A stretch of DNA of 64,000 nucleotides, taken from NCBI RefSeq assembly GCF_013409365.1, contig NZ_JACCBA010000001.1, positions 3,906,001-3,970,000 on the forward strand, given 5' to 3'. This document shows, one piece after another, positions 24,624 through 32,937 of this stretch. The notes below the pieces were generated by a model. The model was given only the letters and a program-made list of their open reading frames with translations. It had not been told where the DNA came from and searched no databases. The first letter of the stretch is position 1. Every line of letters starts with the position of its first letter. Origin of the DNA: Actinomadura luteofluorescens (lineage in GTDB: Bacteria > Actinomycetota > Actinomycetes > Streptosporangiales > Streptosporangiaceae). The translations under genes and the position numbers were made by a program.

Positions 24624-25349
24624 GTGGTGTTTTCGGAGCGGGGGCCCTCCCTTCGGGAGTTGGCGGTTCAGGCGTTGTCCTCTGTCGAGCGCGGGTATGA
24701 CCTGCTGGCTCCCAAGTTCGATTACACGCCCTTCCGGACGCCTGACCAGGTTCTTGAGGCGTCGGCCGAGGCGCTGCGGGCGTACGGGCCGTTCGGTGAG
24801 GGGCTGGACGTGTGCTGCGGGACGGGCGCGGGCATGCGGGTGCTCGGGGCTTTGTGCGAGGGGCGCGTCACGGGGGTCGACTTCAGCGCGGGGATGCTTG
24901 CGCAGGCGCGGCAGGCGCACCCGGAGGCGGGGTGGGTGCGGGCCGATGTTCGGGCCCTGCCTTTCGATGGGGCCTTCGACCTCGCGGTCACCTTCGGGGC
25001 GCTCGGGCATCTGCTGCCCGGCGAGCGGCCCGCGGTGTTCGCCGGGGTGTATCGCGCGCTGCGGCCCGGCGGAGTCTTCGCCTTTCCTGTCGGAGCGCCG
25101 CCCCCCGTCGCGTCGCGCCTGTACTGGGCGCTGCTCGGGTTCGATCTGGTCATGCGCGTCCGGAACGCGGTGTGGCGTCCCCCGTTCGTCATGTACTACC
25201 GGACCTGTCCGCTGCAGGCGCTCCGGCGCGACCTGGCAGCTGCCGGTTTCCGTGTGACGACCGTCCCCTTGGATGCCTTGGGCACGCGCGAGGACGGCGG
25301 TCCGCGTGGGCGGCTCGTGCTGGCGCGCAAACCCGGATCGCAAGACTGA
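24624..25349 (+). CDS. Class I SAM-dependent methyltransferase
   Basis: A 241-residue enzyme of the Methyltransf_25 type. Motif I is LDVCCGTGAGMRVL (residues about 61-74), with Cys rather than Gly at the third position, then VTGVDFSAGMLAQARQAHP, VRADVRALPF and LRPGGVFAFPVG. GTG start at 24624 (a second GTG at 24627). It stands convergent to the MFS gene with 7 bases between stops. Substrate unknown. Confidence 0.82.
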   Translation: MVFSERGPSLRELAVQALSSVERGYDLLAPKFDYTPFRTPDQVLEASAEALRAYGPFGEGLDVCCGTGAGMRVLGALCEGRVTGVDFSAGMLAQARQAHPEAGWVRADVRALPFDGAFDLAVTFGALGHLLPGERPAVFAGVYRALRPGGVFAFPVGAPPPVASRLYWALLGFDLVMRVRNAVWRPPFVMYYRTCPLQALRRDLAAAGFRVTTVPLDALGTREDGGPRGRLVLARKPGSQD

Positions 25350-25356
25350 CCCACGC

Positions 25357-26607
25357 TCAGCCGGGGTGCGCCGGGAGATCCCGGTCATGGCGGAAGGGGC
25401 CTGCCAGGAGGATCAGGCCGGTGAGTGCCAGCACGCCCGTGGTGATCCACATGGCGGGACGGACGCCCAGGGCCGTGCCCAGGGCACCGCCCGCCAGGGC
25501 GCCCAGAGGGATGGTGCCGTAGCTGACGAGTTGCATGCTCACGGTGATCCGGCCGAGCAGGGGACGGGGGCTGTAGGTCTGCCGGAAGGTTCCCTTGAGG
25601 ACGTTGCCCGCCGCGGCGCCCGCGGCGATGACGAACCCGCCGGCGAACGCCGGAAGCAGCCCCGCCCCCGGTCCGGTGAGGGGGATCAGCAGGCCGAACG
25701 GCGCGGCGCCGATCTCGGCGGCGAGCAGGGTGCGGGCCGCGCCGAAGCGGCGGGACGGGACGGGGACCGCGGCGGCGCCGAGGACGGCGCCCAGGCTGGT
25801 CGCGGCGGCGAGGGCCCCGACCGTGCCCGGGGTGACGCCGACCTCGCGGACGAGGAACACCACCAGGATCGACTGGTACCCGAACAGGCAGATGTTGCTG
25901 GCGGCCGAGAACAGCGTCAGCACCCGCAGGTAGGGGTCGCGGGCCACGAAGCGAAGGCCCTCGGTGATCTCCTGGCGCAGCGTCCCGCGCCGGGCGGGGG
26001 CGGGGCGAGGCTCGCGCGTCCGGATCGCCAGCAGGCAGACGGCCGAGACGAGATAGCTGAACGCGTCCAGCAGGAGGGCGTTCACCGCCCCCGCGAGCTG
26101 GGTGACCAGTCCTGCCAGGCCGGGGCCGCCGACCTGGGCGGCGGCCTCGGTCGCCTGCACTCTGGCGTTGCCTTCGGCCAGTTCGCCGGGGTCCAGCAGG
26201 GACGGCAGGTAGACCTGGTAGGCCGTCTGGAAGAACACGCTCGCGCAGCCGGCGCCCAGCGCGGCGCCCGCCAGGTGGACGATGGTCAGCCGGTCGAACC
26301 AGGCGGCGGCCGGGACGCTGAGGAAGAGCAGGAGGGCCAGCAGGTCGCAGGCGAGCATCACCGGCCTGCGCGGCAGGCGGTCGACCCAGGCGCCCGCCGG
26401 AAGGCCGACGAGCAGCCACGGCGCCCAGGCCGCGGCCGAGAGCAGCGCCACCTGGAGGGTGCTCGCGTCGAGCGTGGCGACCGCGACCAGCGGGAGGGCC
26501 ACGCTGGTGACGCTGCTTCCCAGCTTGCCGGTGGCCTGGCCGATCCACAGCAGGCGGAAGTCGCGGTGCCCGCGCAGGCCGACGCGCGCCGGGGCGACGG
26601 CGGTCAC
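25357..26607 (-). CDS. MFS efflux transporter (EntS/MFS_3 type)
   Basis: A 416-residue permease with about 12 hydrophobic segments. It opens GHRDFRLLWIGQATGKLGSSVTSVALPLVA, the signature of the MFS_3 group of drug and siderophore exporters, with DRLPRRPVMLACDLL (motif A) after TM2 and a central charged loop EPRPAPARRGTLRQEITEGLRFV. It starts four bases after the ArsR-type gene's stop, so the two form an operon in which the regulator should sense the exported compound. Confidence 0.9.
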   Translation of the reverse strand: MTAVAPARVGLRGHRDFRLLWIGQATGKLGSSVTSVALPLVAVATLDASTLQVALLSAAAWAPWLLVGLPAGAWVDRLPRRPVMLACDLLALLLFLSVPAAAWFDRLTIVHLAGAALGAGCASVFFQTAYQVYLPSLLDPGELAEGNARVQATEAAAQVGGPGLAGLVTQLAGAVNALLLDAFSYLVSAVCLLAIRTREPRPAPARRGTLRQEITEGLRFVARDPYLRVLTLFSAASNICLFGYQSILVVFLVREVGVTPGTVGALAAATSLGAVLGAAAVPVPSRRFGAARTLLAAEIGAAPFGLLIPLTGPGAGLLPAFAGGFVIAAGAAAGNVLKGTFRQTYSPRPLLGRITVSMQLVSYGTIPLGALAGGALGTALGVRPAMWITTGVLALTGLILLAGPFRHDRDLPAHPG

Positions 26608-26611
26608 GGTG

Positions 26612-27187
26612 TCACGGTTCGGCGGGGACGCCGTGGGCGAACAGGAAGACCGGCTCGCGGGCCTGCCCGTCGTCCGGGACGCCCCGCCGCCCCCACCGGT
26701 CGAGCAGCGCGAGGATCTCCCGCTCCAGTTCGCCCAGTTCGGCGGGTGTCAGGTGGAGCCACTTGTCGACGGAGAAGGCGGCCCCGTTCCATGCCTCCCG
26801 CTGCTCCCGGACGGCGTGCCAGGCGCGGACCAGGCCGATCTGCCGGTCGAGCGCGAGGGAGACCGCCGCGCCGGCCACCGCCTGGCGGGACGGGTCGTCG
26901 TCGAAGTCGCCGGTGACCCAGCGCAGTTCCGGTGCCGCGAGCCGCCACCAGCGCTCGCGGCGGTCCCGGGCGAGTTCCGGCGCCTCCACGATCAGGTCCG
27001 CTGCGGCGAGCACCTTCAGATGGTGGCTGATGTTGGCCACGGCCTGGCCGGTCCGGTCGGCGAGGGCGCTCGCGGTGGACGGGCCGTAGACCTTGAGGAC
27101 GTCCAGGAGGCGCCGGCGGAGCGGGTGCGACATCGCTGCCAGCACGCGGGAGTCGGTCACCGTGGGCACGCCGTCCGGGTCGGTCAT
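26612..27187 (-). CDS. ArsR-type winged-helix transcriptional regulator
   Basis: A 191-residue regulator. DSRVLAAMSHPLRRRLLDVLKVYGPSTASALADRTGQAVANISHHLKVLAAADLI (residues about 12-67) is an HTH_20/ArsR winged helix; the remainder is helical, with LVRAWHAVREQREAWNGAAFSVDKWLHLTPAELGELEREI, as in relatives controlling MFS exporters. No metal-binding ELCVCDL motif is present. Start at 27187 is preferred, as the longer frame from 27223 would run into the palindromic operator at 27206-27233. Confidence 0.85.
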   Translation of the reverse strand: MTDPDGVPTVTDSRVLAAMSHPLRRRLLDVLKVYGPSTASALADRTGQAVANISHHLKVLAAADLIVEAPELARDRRERWWRLAAPELRWVTGDFDDDPSRQAVAGAAVSLALDRQIGLVRAWHAVREQREAWNGAAFSVDKWLHLTPAELGELEREILALLDRWGRRGVPDDGQAREPVFLFAHGVPAEP

Positions 27188-27205
27188 GCCGCCATGGTGA
27201 CATGC

Positions 27206-27233
27206 ACAAGAGTTATTGCGCAATGACTCTTGT
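27206..27233. promoter_or_regulatory. 28-base palindromic operator of the ArsR-MFS operon
   Basis: Left arm ACAAGAGTTATTGC and right arm GCAATGACTCTTGT are inverse complements except at one position per arm, with no spacer. It is AT-rich in a 72% GC setting and ends 19 bases upstream of the regulator start. Overlap with the promoter is expected, so repression by the regulator next to it is the simplest reading. Confidence 0.7.
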
Positions 27234-27327
27234 ACAACGGGGGTCGAGAGTGGCCACGTCGAGGCCGGTGGAGAGCGGGCGAGCCGGGGAATGCTGCCAG
27301 CGAGGCGGTCGCGGATTTGGGGGCGCC

Positions 27328-28422
27328 ATGCCGGTACGGGTGGGCGGAATCGAGTTGCACGCGGGTCCGACGTCGCTCGGCGGGCCCGACGATCTGGACG
27401 CGGTGATCCGCGAGTTCATCGGCGGAGCGCGGCACACGCTGCGGATCGCGGTGCAGGAGCTCGACTCCCGGGCGGTCGCGGACGCCGTCCTCGCCGCGCG
27501 GGCGGCCGGGGTGCGGGTGCAGATCATTCTGGAGGGCGACTACCTGCGGGAGGAGCGGCCCGCCGCGGACCCCTGGGCGGCGGCGGGGGCCAACGAGGAG
27601 AACCGGCTCATCTACGCGGCGCTGCTGCGCGCGGGGGTGGACCTCATCACCGACCTGAACTCGGCGATCTTCCACCAGAAGTTCATCGTGCGGGACGCCG
27701 GGGAGTCGACGGCGGCGGTGCTGACCGGGTCGGCGAACTTCACGCTCACCGACACGGGGACCAACCCGGCAGGGACTGGCAAGGCGGGCAACAACCTCAA
27801 CCATGTGGTGGTGCTGCGGGGCCAGCGCGCCGCGTCCCTGTACCTGGAGGAGTTCCTGCGGATGCGGTCGGGGACGTTCGGGGCGCTGCACGAGCGGGTC
27901 GAGGCGCGTCCGGCGGAGTTCCGGCTGGGCCGGGTGCGGGTGAAGCCGCTCTTCGCGCCCCGGCACGGGCCCGAAATGGAGATCATGAAGCAGATGCTCA
28001 AGGCGTCCGCGAGCGTGGACTTCGCGATGTTCACCTTCGCCCGCTCGTCCGGCATCGACGACACCATGATCCGGCTCGCGGGCCCGCTGCGGATCCGCGG
28101 GGTGCTGGACCACGGGCAGGGCGTCCAGGACTGGGCCGCGACCGGGCCGCTGAAGGCCGCCGGGGTGGAGCTGTTCGCGAACAGGCGGGGAACCGGGGTG
28201 CGGAAGGTGCACCACAAGCTGATGGTCGTGGACGAGCGGCTGGTGATCGCCGGCAGCTTCAACTACACCGCGCCCGCGACGACGCTGAACGACGAGAACA
28301 TCATCGTGCTGGGCGACCTGGAGGAGACGCGCGAGGACGCCGAGGCCGGCCAGCGGGCCATCGCCGCCTACGCGCTCAAGGAGATCGAGCGCATCATCGC
28401 CGAGCTGGCGGAGCCCGCGTGA
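27328..28422 (+). CDS. Phospholipase D-superfamily protein (PLD-like hydrolase/nuclease)
   Basis: A 364-residue protein with two HKD motifs: H116-x-K118-x4-D123 (FHQKFIVRD, followed by VLTGSANFT) and H295-x-K297-x4-D302 (VHHKLMVVD, followed by IAGSFNYT). This is the full two-domain arrangement of PLD enzymes, which cleave phosphodiesters of phospholipids or nucleic acids through a phospho-His intermediate. No signal peptide is present, so it acts in the cytoplasm; relatives are cardiolipin synthase-like or nuclease-like. ATG at 27328 is chosen because homology starts there. Confidence 0.85.
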   Translation: MPVRVGGIELHAGPTSLGGPDDLDAVIREFIGGARHTLRIAVQELDSRAVADAVLAARAAGVRVQIILEGDYLREERPAADPWAAAGANEENRLIYAALLRAGVDLITDLNSAIFHQKFIVRDAGESTAAVLTGSANFTLTDTGTNPAGTGKAGNNLNHVVVLRGQRAASLYLEEFLRMRSGTFGALHERVEARPAEFRLGRVRVKPLFAPRHGPEMEIMKQMLKASASVDFAMFTFARSSGIDDTMIRLAGPLRIRGVLDHGQGVQDWAATGPLKAAGVELFANRRGTGVRKVHHKLMVVDERLVIAGSFNYTAPATTLNDENIIVLGDLEETREDAEAGQRAIAAYALKEIERIIAELAEPA

Positions 28423-28571
28423 CCGGGTGCGCTCGGCGGGGGCGGGCGGCCAGGGGCACACTGCCTCCACGTTTACTTCAAGGCGGCGTCAAATGCCTTG
28501 GCACCATGGTTCCCCAATACGCATAAAAGGGGACTTCCCGACATGAACTTGCAGCTCGATCGGGAGGTCTC

Positions 28572-29000
28572 ATGACGACAAGGATGACCCACGGGGGCCC
28601 GTCGGTCTCGGCACGTCGGAACTACCAGCTCTCCGGATGGCTCACCTTCGCGGGAGTGCTCTCCATCGTGGTGGGCGCGTTCAACGTCATCGACGGGGTG
28701 GTGGCCCTGTTCAAGGACAGCTACTACGTCGTGAACTCCAACCAGATCCTGGTCTTCGACTTCACCGCGTGGGGCTGGTACTGGCTCGTCCTCGGCGCCC
28801 TGCAGATCGTCGTCGGCGTGGGGATTCTCACCGGCAAGATGTGGGCGCGGGTGGTCGGCGTCGCGTTCGCCTTCCTCGCCGCCATCGGGCATCTGGCGTT
28901 CCTGGCGGCGTTCCCGATCTGGTCGGTGCTGACGATCGCGCTGTGCATCCTGCTGATGTACGCGCTCATCGCCCCACCGGCCGGCGCGCGCGGAGACTGA
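28572..29000 (+). CDS. Four-TM membrane protein (DUF7144-like)
   Basis: A 142-residue protein with four hydrophobic helices. WLTFAGVLSIVVGAFNVIDGVVALFKDSYY and WGWYWLVLGALQIVVGVGILTGKMWARVVGV are typical of a family widespread in Streptosporangiales and Streptomyces annotated as DUF7144 or conserved membrane protein. Function unknown. ATG at 28572 follows GGGAGG. The leader (28423-28571) holds an AT-rich stretch (CGCATAAAAGGGG) that may carry the promoter. Confidence 0.75.
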   Translation: MTTRMTHGGPSVSARRNYQLSGWLTFAGVLSIVVGAFNVIDGVVALFKDSYYVVNSNQILVFDFTAWGWYWLVLGALQIVVGVGILTGKMWARVVGVAFAFLAAIGHLAFLAAFPIWSVLTIALCILLMYALIAPPAGARGD

Positions 29001-29089
29001 CGTCCCGGCGCGGGACGCGGACCACGGAACCCCAGGTCACCGTGGCCGGCGGCGAACATACCCCGGCCGCGCACGGGCAGTAGAGCGCC

Positions 29090-30508
29090 ATGGCACCGGC
29101 GTCGGCCCCGCGGCCGTGGAGGCGGGTGGGCACCGCACTGGCGGACCGGCTGGGTGGGAGGCGCCGGGCGCGCATCGTGGTGCTGATGGCCTGCGTCCTC
29201 GCGCTGAACGCGGCGGACACCGGGGTCATCGGGGCGATCGTCCACGAGCTGCGCAGCTCGCTGCACATCGGCAACACGCAGGTCGGAGTGCTGACGGCCG
29301 TGCCGGCGGGGGTCGGCGCGATCGCGACGGTGCCGGTGGGGCAGCTCACCGACCGGGTGCGGCGGGTGCCGCTGCTGGCGGGCAGCGTCGTGCTGTGGAG
29401 CCTCGCGATGGTCGCCGGCGGGCTGGCGGAGTCGTACGGGTGGCTGCTGGCGTCCCGGGTGGTGCTCGGCGCGGTGACGGCGACGGCCGGGCCCACGGTG
29501 GCGTCGCTGATCGGCGACCTGTTCCCGCCCGAGGAGCGGGCCGCGACCTGGGGGCGCATCCTCGCCGGGGAGCTGATCGGGGTCGGGTTCGGGCTGCTGG
29601 CGGGCGGCAACATCGCCGCGTTCGCGAGCTGGCGGGTCTCGTTCTGGTTCGTCGCGGCGCTGGGGCTCGTGCTGGCCGTGCTGCTGTGGAGGATGCTGCC
29701 CGAACCGGCGCGCGGAGCGCAGGGCTCGTCCGGCGGACGGGGCGGGGAGGAGCTCGCGCAGCGGCAGGTCGACAGGGCGGGCGTGCGGCCGGACCCGCGC
29801 AACGTCCTGGCCGAGGACCCCGAGCGGATGACGCTGGTGCGGGCCGCCCGCTACGTGCTCGCCATCCGTACGAACGTGATCATCATTCTGGCGTCCGCGG
29901 CCGGCTACTTCTTCTTCGCCGGACTGCGCACGTTCGGGCTGGTCTTCGTGCTGGAGCGGTACGCGGTCGGGCGGGGCGGGCTGTCGGCCTTCCTGCCGGT
30001 CGCCGGGGCGGCCGCGCTCGCCGGAGTGCTGGCCGGCGGGCGGCTGGCCGACCGGCTCCTGCGCCGCGGGACGGTGACCGCGCGGGTCGGCGTGCCTGCC
30101 GCGGCGTTCGCCGCGTCGGCGCTGCTGTTCCTGCCCGCCCTGCTCACCGACCGGGCGCTGGTCGCGCTGCCGCTGTTCACGCTCGGCGCGGCCGCGCTGG
30201 CCGCGGCGAACCCGCCGCTGGACGCCGTGCGGCTGGACGTCGTCCACTTCCGGCTGTGGGGACGCGCGGAGGCCATCCGGACGATCGTGCGCATGTCCGG
30301 GGAGGCGGCGGCGCCGGTGCTGTTCGGCTGGCTGTCGGGGGTGCTCGGGGCGGGGCTCGCGGCGGGCGTCGGCCTGGACCGGGTGTTCCTGCTGGCGCTG
30401 CTCCCGCTGCTGGCCAACGGCCTGCTACTGCTCGGGGCGCGCCGCAGCTACCCGCGGGACGTGGCGTCGGCGCTGGAGTCGGAACGCCGCTACGCCGGTC
30501 CGCCCTAG
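29090..30508 (+). CDS. MFS transporter
   Basis: A 472-residue major facilitator with about 12 hydrophobic segments and a long central loop (PARGAQGSSGGRGGEELAQ to EDPERMTLV). Motif A GQLTDRVRRVPLLAG follows TM2 and LASRVVLGAVTATAGPTVASLIGDLFPPEERA spans TM4-5, as in spinster-like and drug-type MFS proteins. Substrate cannot be assigned. Its stop codon overlaps the end of the S4 protein gene on the other strand by four bases. Confidence 0.88.
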   Translation: MAPASAPRPWRRVGTALADRLGGRRRARIVVLMACVLALNAADTGVIGAIVHELRSSLHIGNTQVGVLTAVPAGVGAIATVPVGQLTDRVRRVPLLAGSVVLWSLAMVAGGLAESYGWLLASRVVLGAVTATAGPTVASLIGDLFPPEERAATWGRILAGELIGVGFGLLAGGNIAAFASWRVSFWFVAALGLVLAVLLWRMLPEPARGAQGSSGGRGGEELAQRQVDRAGVRPDPRNVLAEDPERMTLVRAARYVLAIRTNVIIILASAAGYFFFAGLRTFGLVFVLERYAVGRGGLSAFLPVAGAAALAGVLAGGRLADRLLRRGTVTARVGVPAAAFAASALLFLPALLTDRALVALPLFTLGAAALAAANPPLDAVRLDVVHFRLWGRAEAIRTIVRMSGEAAAPVLFGWLSGVLGAGLAAGVGLDRVFLLALLPLLANGLLLLGARRSYPRDVASALESERRYAGPP

Positions 30509-30909
30509 TCGTCCTTCGGCGGCTCGTTCAGGATGCGGTAGCGGTCGAGGACGCGTTCTAGCTCGCGGCGGTCGCGCTTGGTCGGACGGCCCGCGCCGCG
30601 CTCGCGGCGGCCGATCGGGATGAGCGCCTCGCGCGGCGGCGGGGGCGGGCTCTTGTCGATCAGGCACTCCTGGGCGGCGGGCGCGCCGACCCGCTTGCGG
30701 ACGAGCTTCTGCACGACGACGATCCGCTCCCGCCCGTCGTGGCGGAGCCGGACGACGTCCCCCGGCTTGACCGCGGTGGACGGCTTCGCGCGCTGGTCGT
30801 TCACGCGGACGTGGCCCGCCCGGCACGCGGTCGTCGCCATCGAGCGGGTCTTCAGCAGCCGCACGGACCAGATCCACAGATCGACCCGCACGGACCCCTC
30901 ATCGCCCAT
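30505..30909 (-). CDS. RNA-binding S4-domain protein (Hsp15 type)
   Basis: A 134-residue protein. VRVDLWIWSVRLLKTRSMATTACRAGHVRVNDQRAKPSTAVKPGDVV (residues about 7-53) is an S4 fold as in Hsp15/HslR, which recycles 50S subunits carrying peptidyl-tRNA. A Pro run (PPPPP) and basic tail GRRERGAGRPTKRDRRELERVLDR follow, as in actinobacterial members. It acts in the cytoplasm on rRNA. Convergent with the MFS gene. Confidence 0.85.
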   Translation of the reverse strand: MGDEGSVRVDLWIWSVRLLKTRSMATTACRAGHVRVNDQRAKPSTAVKPGDVVRLRHDGRERIVVVQKLVRKRVGAPAAQECLIDKSPPPPPREALIPIGRRERGAGRPTKRDRRELERVLDRYRILNEPPKDD

Positions 30910-30947
30910 GCGTCCATGATGTCACTCGGGTACGGCGCGCCGGAATC

Positions 30948-31913
30948 TCATTTCGGCGCGGGCGCCCGCTGCGCGCTGATCCACGCGTCCGCACGCTCCC
31001 AGTTCTCGTAGAGCCAGCTGACGCGGGCGTCGCGGTCGCGGGGGACGTCCTCGGCGGGCACCCGCCACCAGCGGGCCTGGACGGGCGAGGTCAGCGGGAC
31101 GCGCCGCCAGATGTCCCCGGCGGTGGCCATGTGGTCGAGCCCGCAGTGCGCGACGAACACCACGTCGGCGGACGGGGCGGAGTCGAGCGCGGCCAGCACG
31201 CCGCCGGGGCGGGGCGGCATCACGTTGCGCATCGCGGCGGCGCGGGTCGCCTCGTCCGCGCGGCGCATCCGGGCCAGCCGGCGGATCGCGCGGCGGCGGC
31301 GCTCCGGGGAGAAGTTGCCGCCCTCCGGGAAGATCAGCAGCGCCTCGTCGGGGCCGAGCCCCTCGGCGAGCCCGCCGACGGCATCGGCGGCGCCGCCGGG
31401 GGTGACGAACACGTTCGGCACCCGGTTGGCGGCGATGTCGATGCAGGGGTCGAACTGGAGCAGCGCCTTCATGACCACCCGCGGGCGGCGCCGGTACTCC
31501 GACAGCAGATGGTGGACGATCAGCAGCGCGTCGCCCGGCCCGGCGTGCCGGCTGAGCACGATCAGGGGGCGGTCGCCCCCGGTGCCGTCCCAGGTGCCGT
31601 CCACCTCGACGCGCAGGCCGAGGCGCTGCTGCGCGGACGTGTAGAGGGCGCCGACGTAGCGGCGGATGATGTCGTAGTGCCGGTCGTCGTGCGTGCGGCG
31701 CCGGAGCCACAACCATCCGCATTCCAGGACCGCCGCCGTCTCCCGCGTCCCCCACGTGAGGGTGAACCAGAGCAGGCGCTGGGCCCGCCTGCGCTCGCGT
31801 CCGGCCAGGGACGTCACCGCGTAGGCGACCGGGAACAGCACCACGACCAGAAGGGTCAGGGCGAACAGCAGTGGCGTGCACACCAGGCGGCGCACGAAAC
31901 GGGGTGGCAGCAT
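30948..31913 (-). CDS. PlsC-like acyltransferase (membrane-anchored)
   Basis: A 321-residue protein with an N-terminal membrane helix pair (LVCTPLLFALTLLVVVLFPVAYAV). Acyltransferase block I is H123AGPGD128 (HX4D) and block III is IFPEGGNFSPERR; PNVFVTP lies between. It should transfer an acyl group to a lysophospholipid or related acceptor at the membrane. The patatin-like gene ends one base before this gene's start codon region, so the two are cotranscribed: a deacylase and a reacylase could remodel lipids together. Longer than PlsC itself (about 250 residues). Confidence 0.85.
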   Translation of the reverse strand: MLPPRFVRRLVCTPLLFALTLLVVVLFPVAYAVTSLAGRERRRAQRLLWFTLTWGTRETAAVLECGWLWLRRRTHDDRHYDIIRRYVGALYTSAQQRLGLRVEVDGTWDGTGGDRPLIVLSRHAGPGDALLIVHHLLSEYRRRPRVVMKALLQFDPCIDIAANRVPNVFVTPGGAADAVGGLAEGLGPDEALLIFPEGGNFSPERRRRAIRRLARMRRADEATRAAAMRNVMPPRPGGVLAALDSAPSADVVFVAHCGLDHMATAGDIWRRVPLTSPVQARWWRVPAEDVPRDRDARVSWLYENWERADAWISAQRAPAPK

Positions 31914-31914
31914 C

Positions 31915-32751
31915 TCACGCTCGCTCTTTCAGGTACTTCAAAGATGCCTGATAGGCGCGGTCGATGTGAGCCTGGATTCCGGACGCGTTCCTGTAGCGGA
32001 CCTGGGTGAGGTCGACTCCGGCCTTCTGCGACCTGGCCCCGGCGGGCAGGACGTGGACGGTCAGGCCGTCCGGGAGCGTCGCCATCTCCTCGAAGAACCG
32101 GTGCCGGCGCGCGATCTCGAACGCGACGAGGCCGACCTCCCAGGGCCAGCGCGGCGGCGCGAGGTCCCGCTCGATCCGGCCGACGTGCAGGACGTAGATG
32201 TCGGTGGCGCCGAGCATGACGGCCCGGCTGACCGGGATGCTGTGGACGAGGCCGCCGTCGTAGTAGTGCCGCTCCCCCACCCGGACGGGCGGCAGCAGCC
32301 CCGGCGCGGCCGACGACGCGAGCACCGCCGGGATCAGCGGGCCCTCGGTGAACCAGTGCGCCATCGCCGTCTCGATCCCGGCGGCGACGCACTGGAACGG
32401 GACCTCCAGGTCCTCGAACGACGGGACGGGGAGCAGCTCGTCCAGCATGCGGCGCAGCGGCTCGCCCGAATGCAGGTGCGTGCCGGACCGGGCGAGCCTC
32501 CACAGCCGGGCGAGGACGGGCGAGCCGAACACGTCGCGGACGGACTCGTCCGACCACAGGCTGGTGAGCCGCTCGACCGCCGAGTCCGGCCCGGCCGCGA
32601 CGAACACGCCGTTGAGGGCGCCGATCGACGTCCCGACCACGACGTCGGGGCGGACGCCGGACTCCCGCAGCGCCCGGAGCATGCCCACCTCGTGCGCGCC
32701 GAGCACGCCTCCGCCCCCGAGGACGAACGCCGTCCGCGGCTCCCGTTCCAC
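31915..32751 (-). CDS. Patatin-like phospholipase
   Basis: A 278-residue acyl hydrolase. FVLGGGGVLGAHEVGML is the oxyanion loop, Ser42 in VVGTSIGALNG is the nucleophile and the catalytic Asp lies in YYDGGLVHSIPV. It probably cleaves membrane phospholipids or a mycolate/lipid intermediate; no signal peptide. The GTG at 32751 is favoured by a GGGGAGA site just upstream, although an ATG at 32817 is in frame. It lies directly upstream of, and is coupled to, the PlsC-like gene. Confidence 0.88.
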   Translation of the reverse strand: MEREPRTAFVLGGGGVLGAHEVGMLRALRESGVRPDVVVGTSIGALNGVFVAAGPDSAVERLTSLWSDESVRDVFGSPVLARLWRLARSGTHLHSGEPLRRMLDELLPVPSFEDLEVPFQCVAAGIETAMAHWFTEGPLIPAVLASSAAPGLLPPVRVGERHYYDGGLVHSIPVSRAVMLGATDIYVLHVGRIERDLAPPRWPWEVGLVAFEIARRHRFFEEMATLPDGLTVHVLPAGARSQKAGVDLTQVRYRNASGIQAHIDRAYQASLKYLKERA

Positions 32752-32937
32752 CCGGTCTCCCCTTGTGCCGATCAGCAGAGCGCTCCGCCCGTCGGGCGCT
32801 GGATGCAGCCTCACCAATGCGAAGCGGGATAAACCGGGCCAGGGAAGGGTGGGCCCGTGACCTGCGGGGCCTCGCGCGAAGGGGGCCGGCCGCCCTGGGG
32901 GTGGGGCCGGCGACCGGCCCCCGGCGCCGGACGCCGG

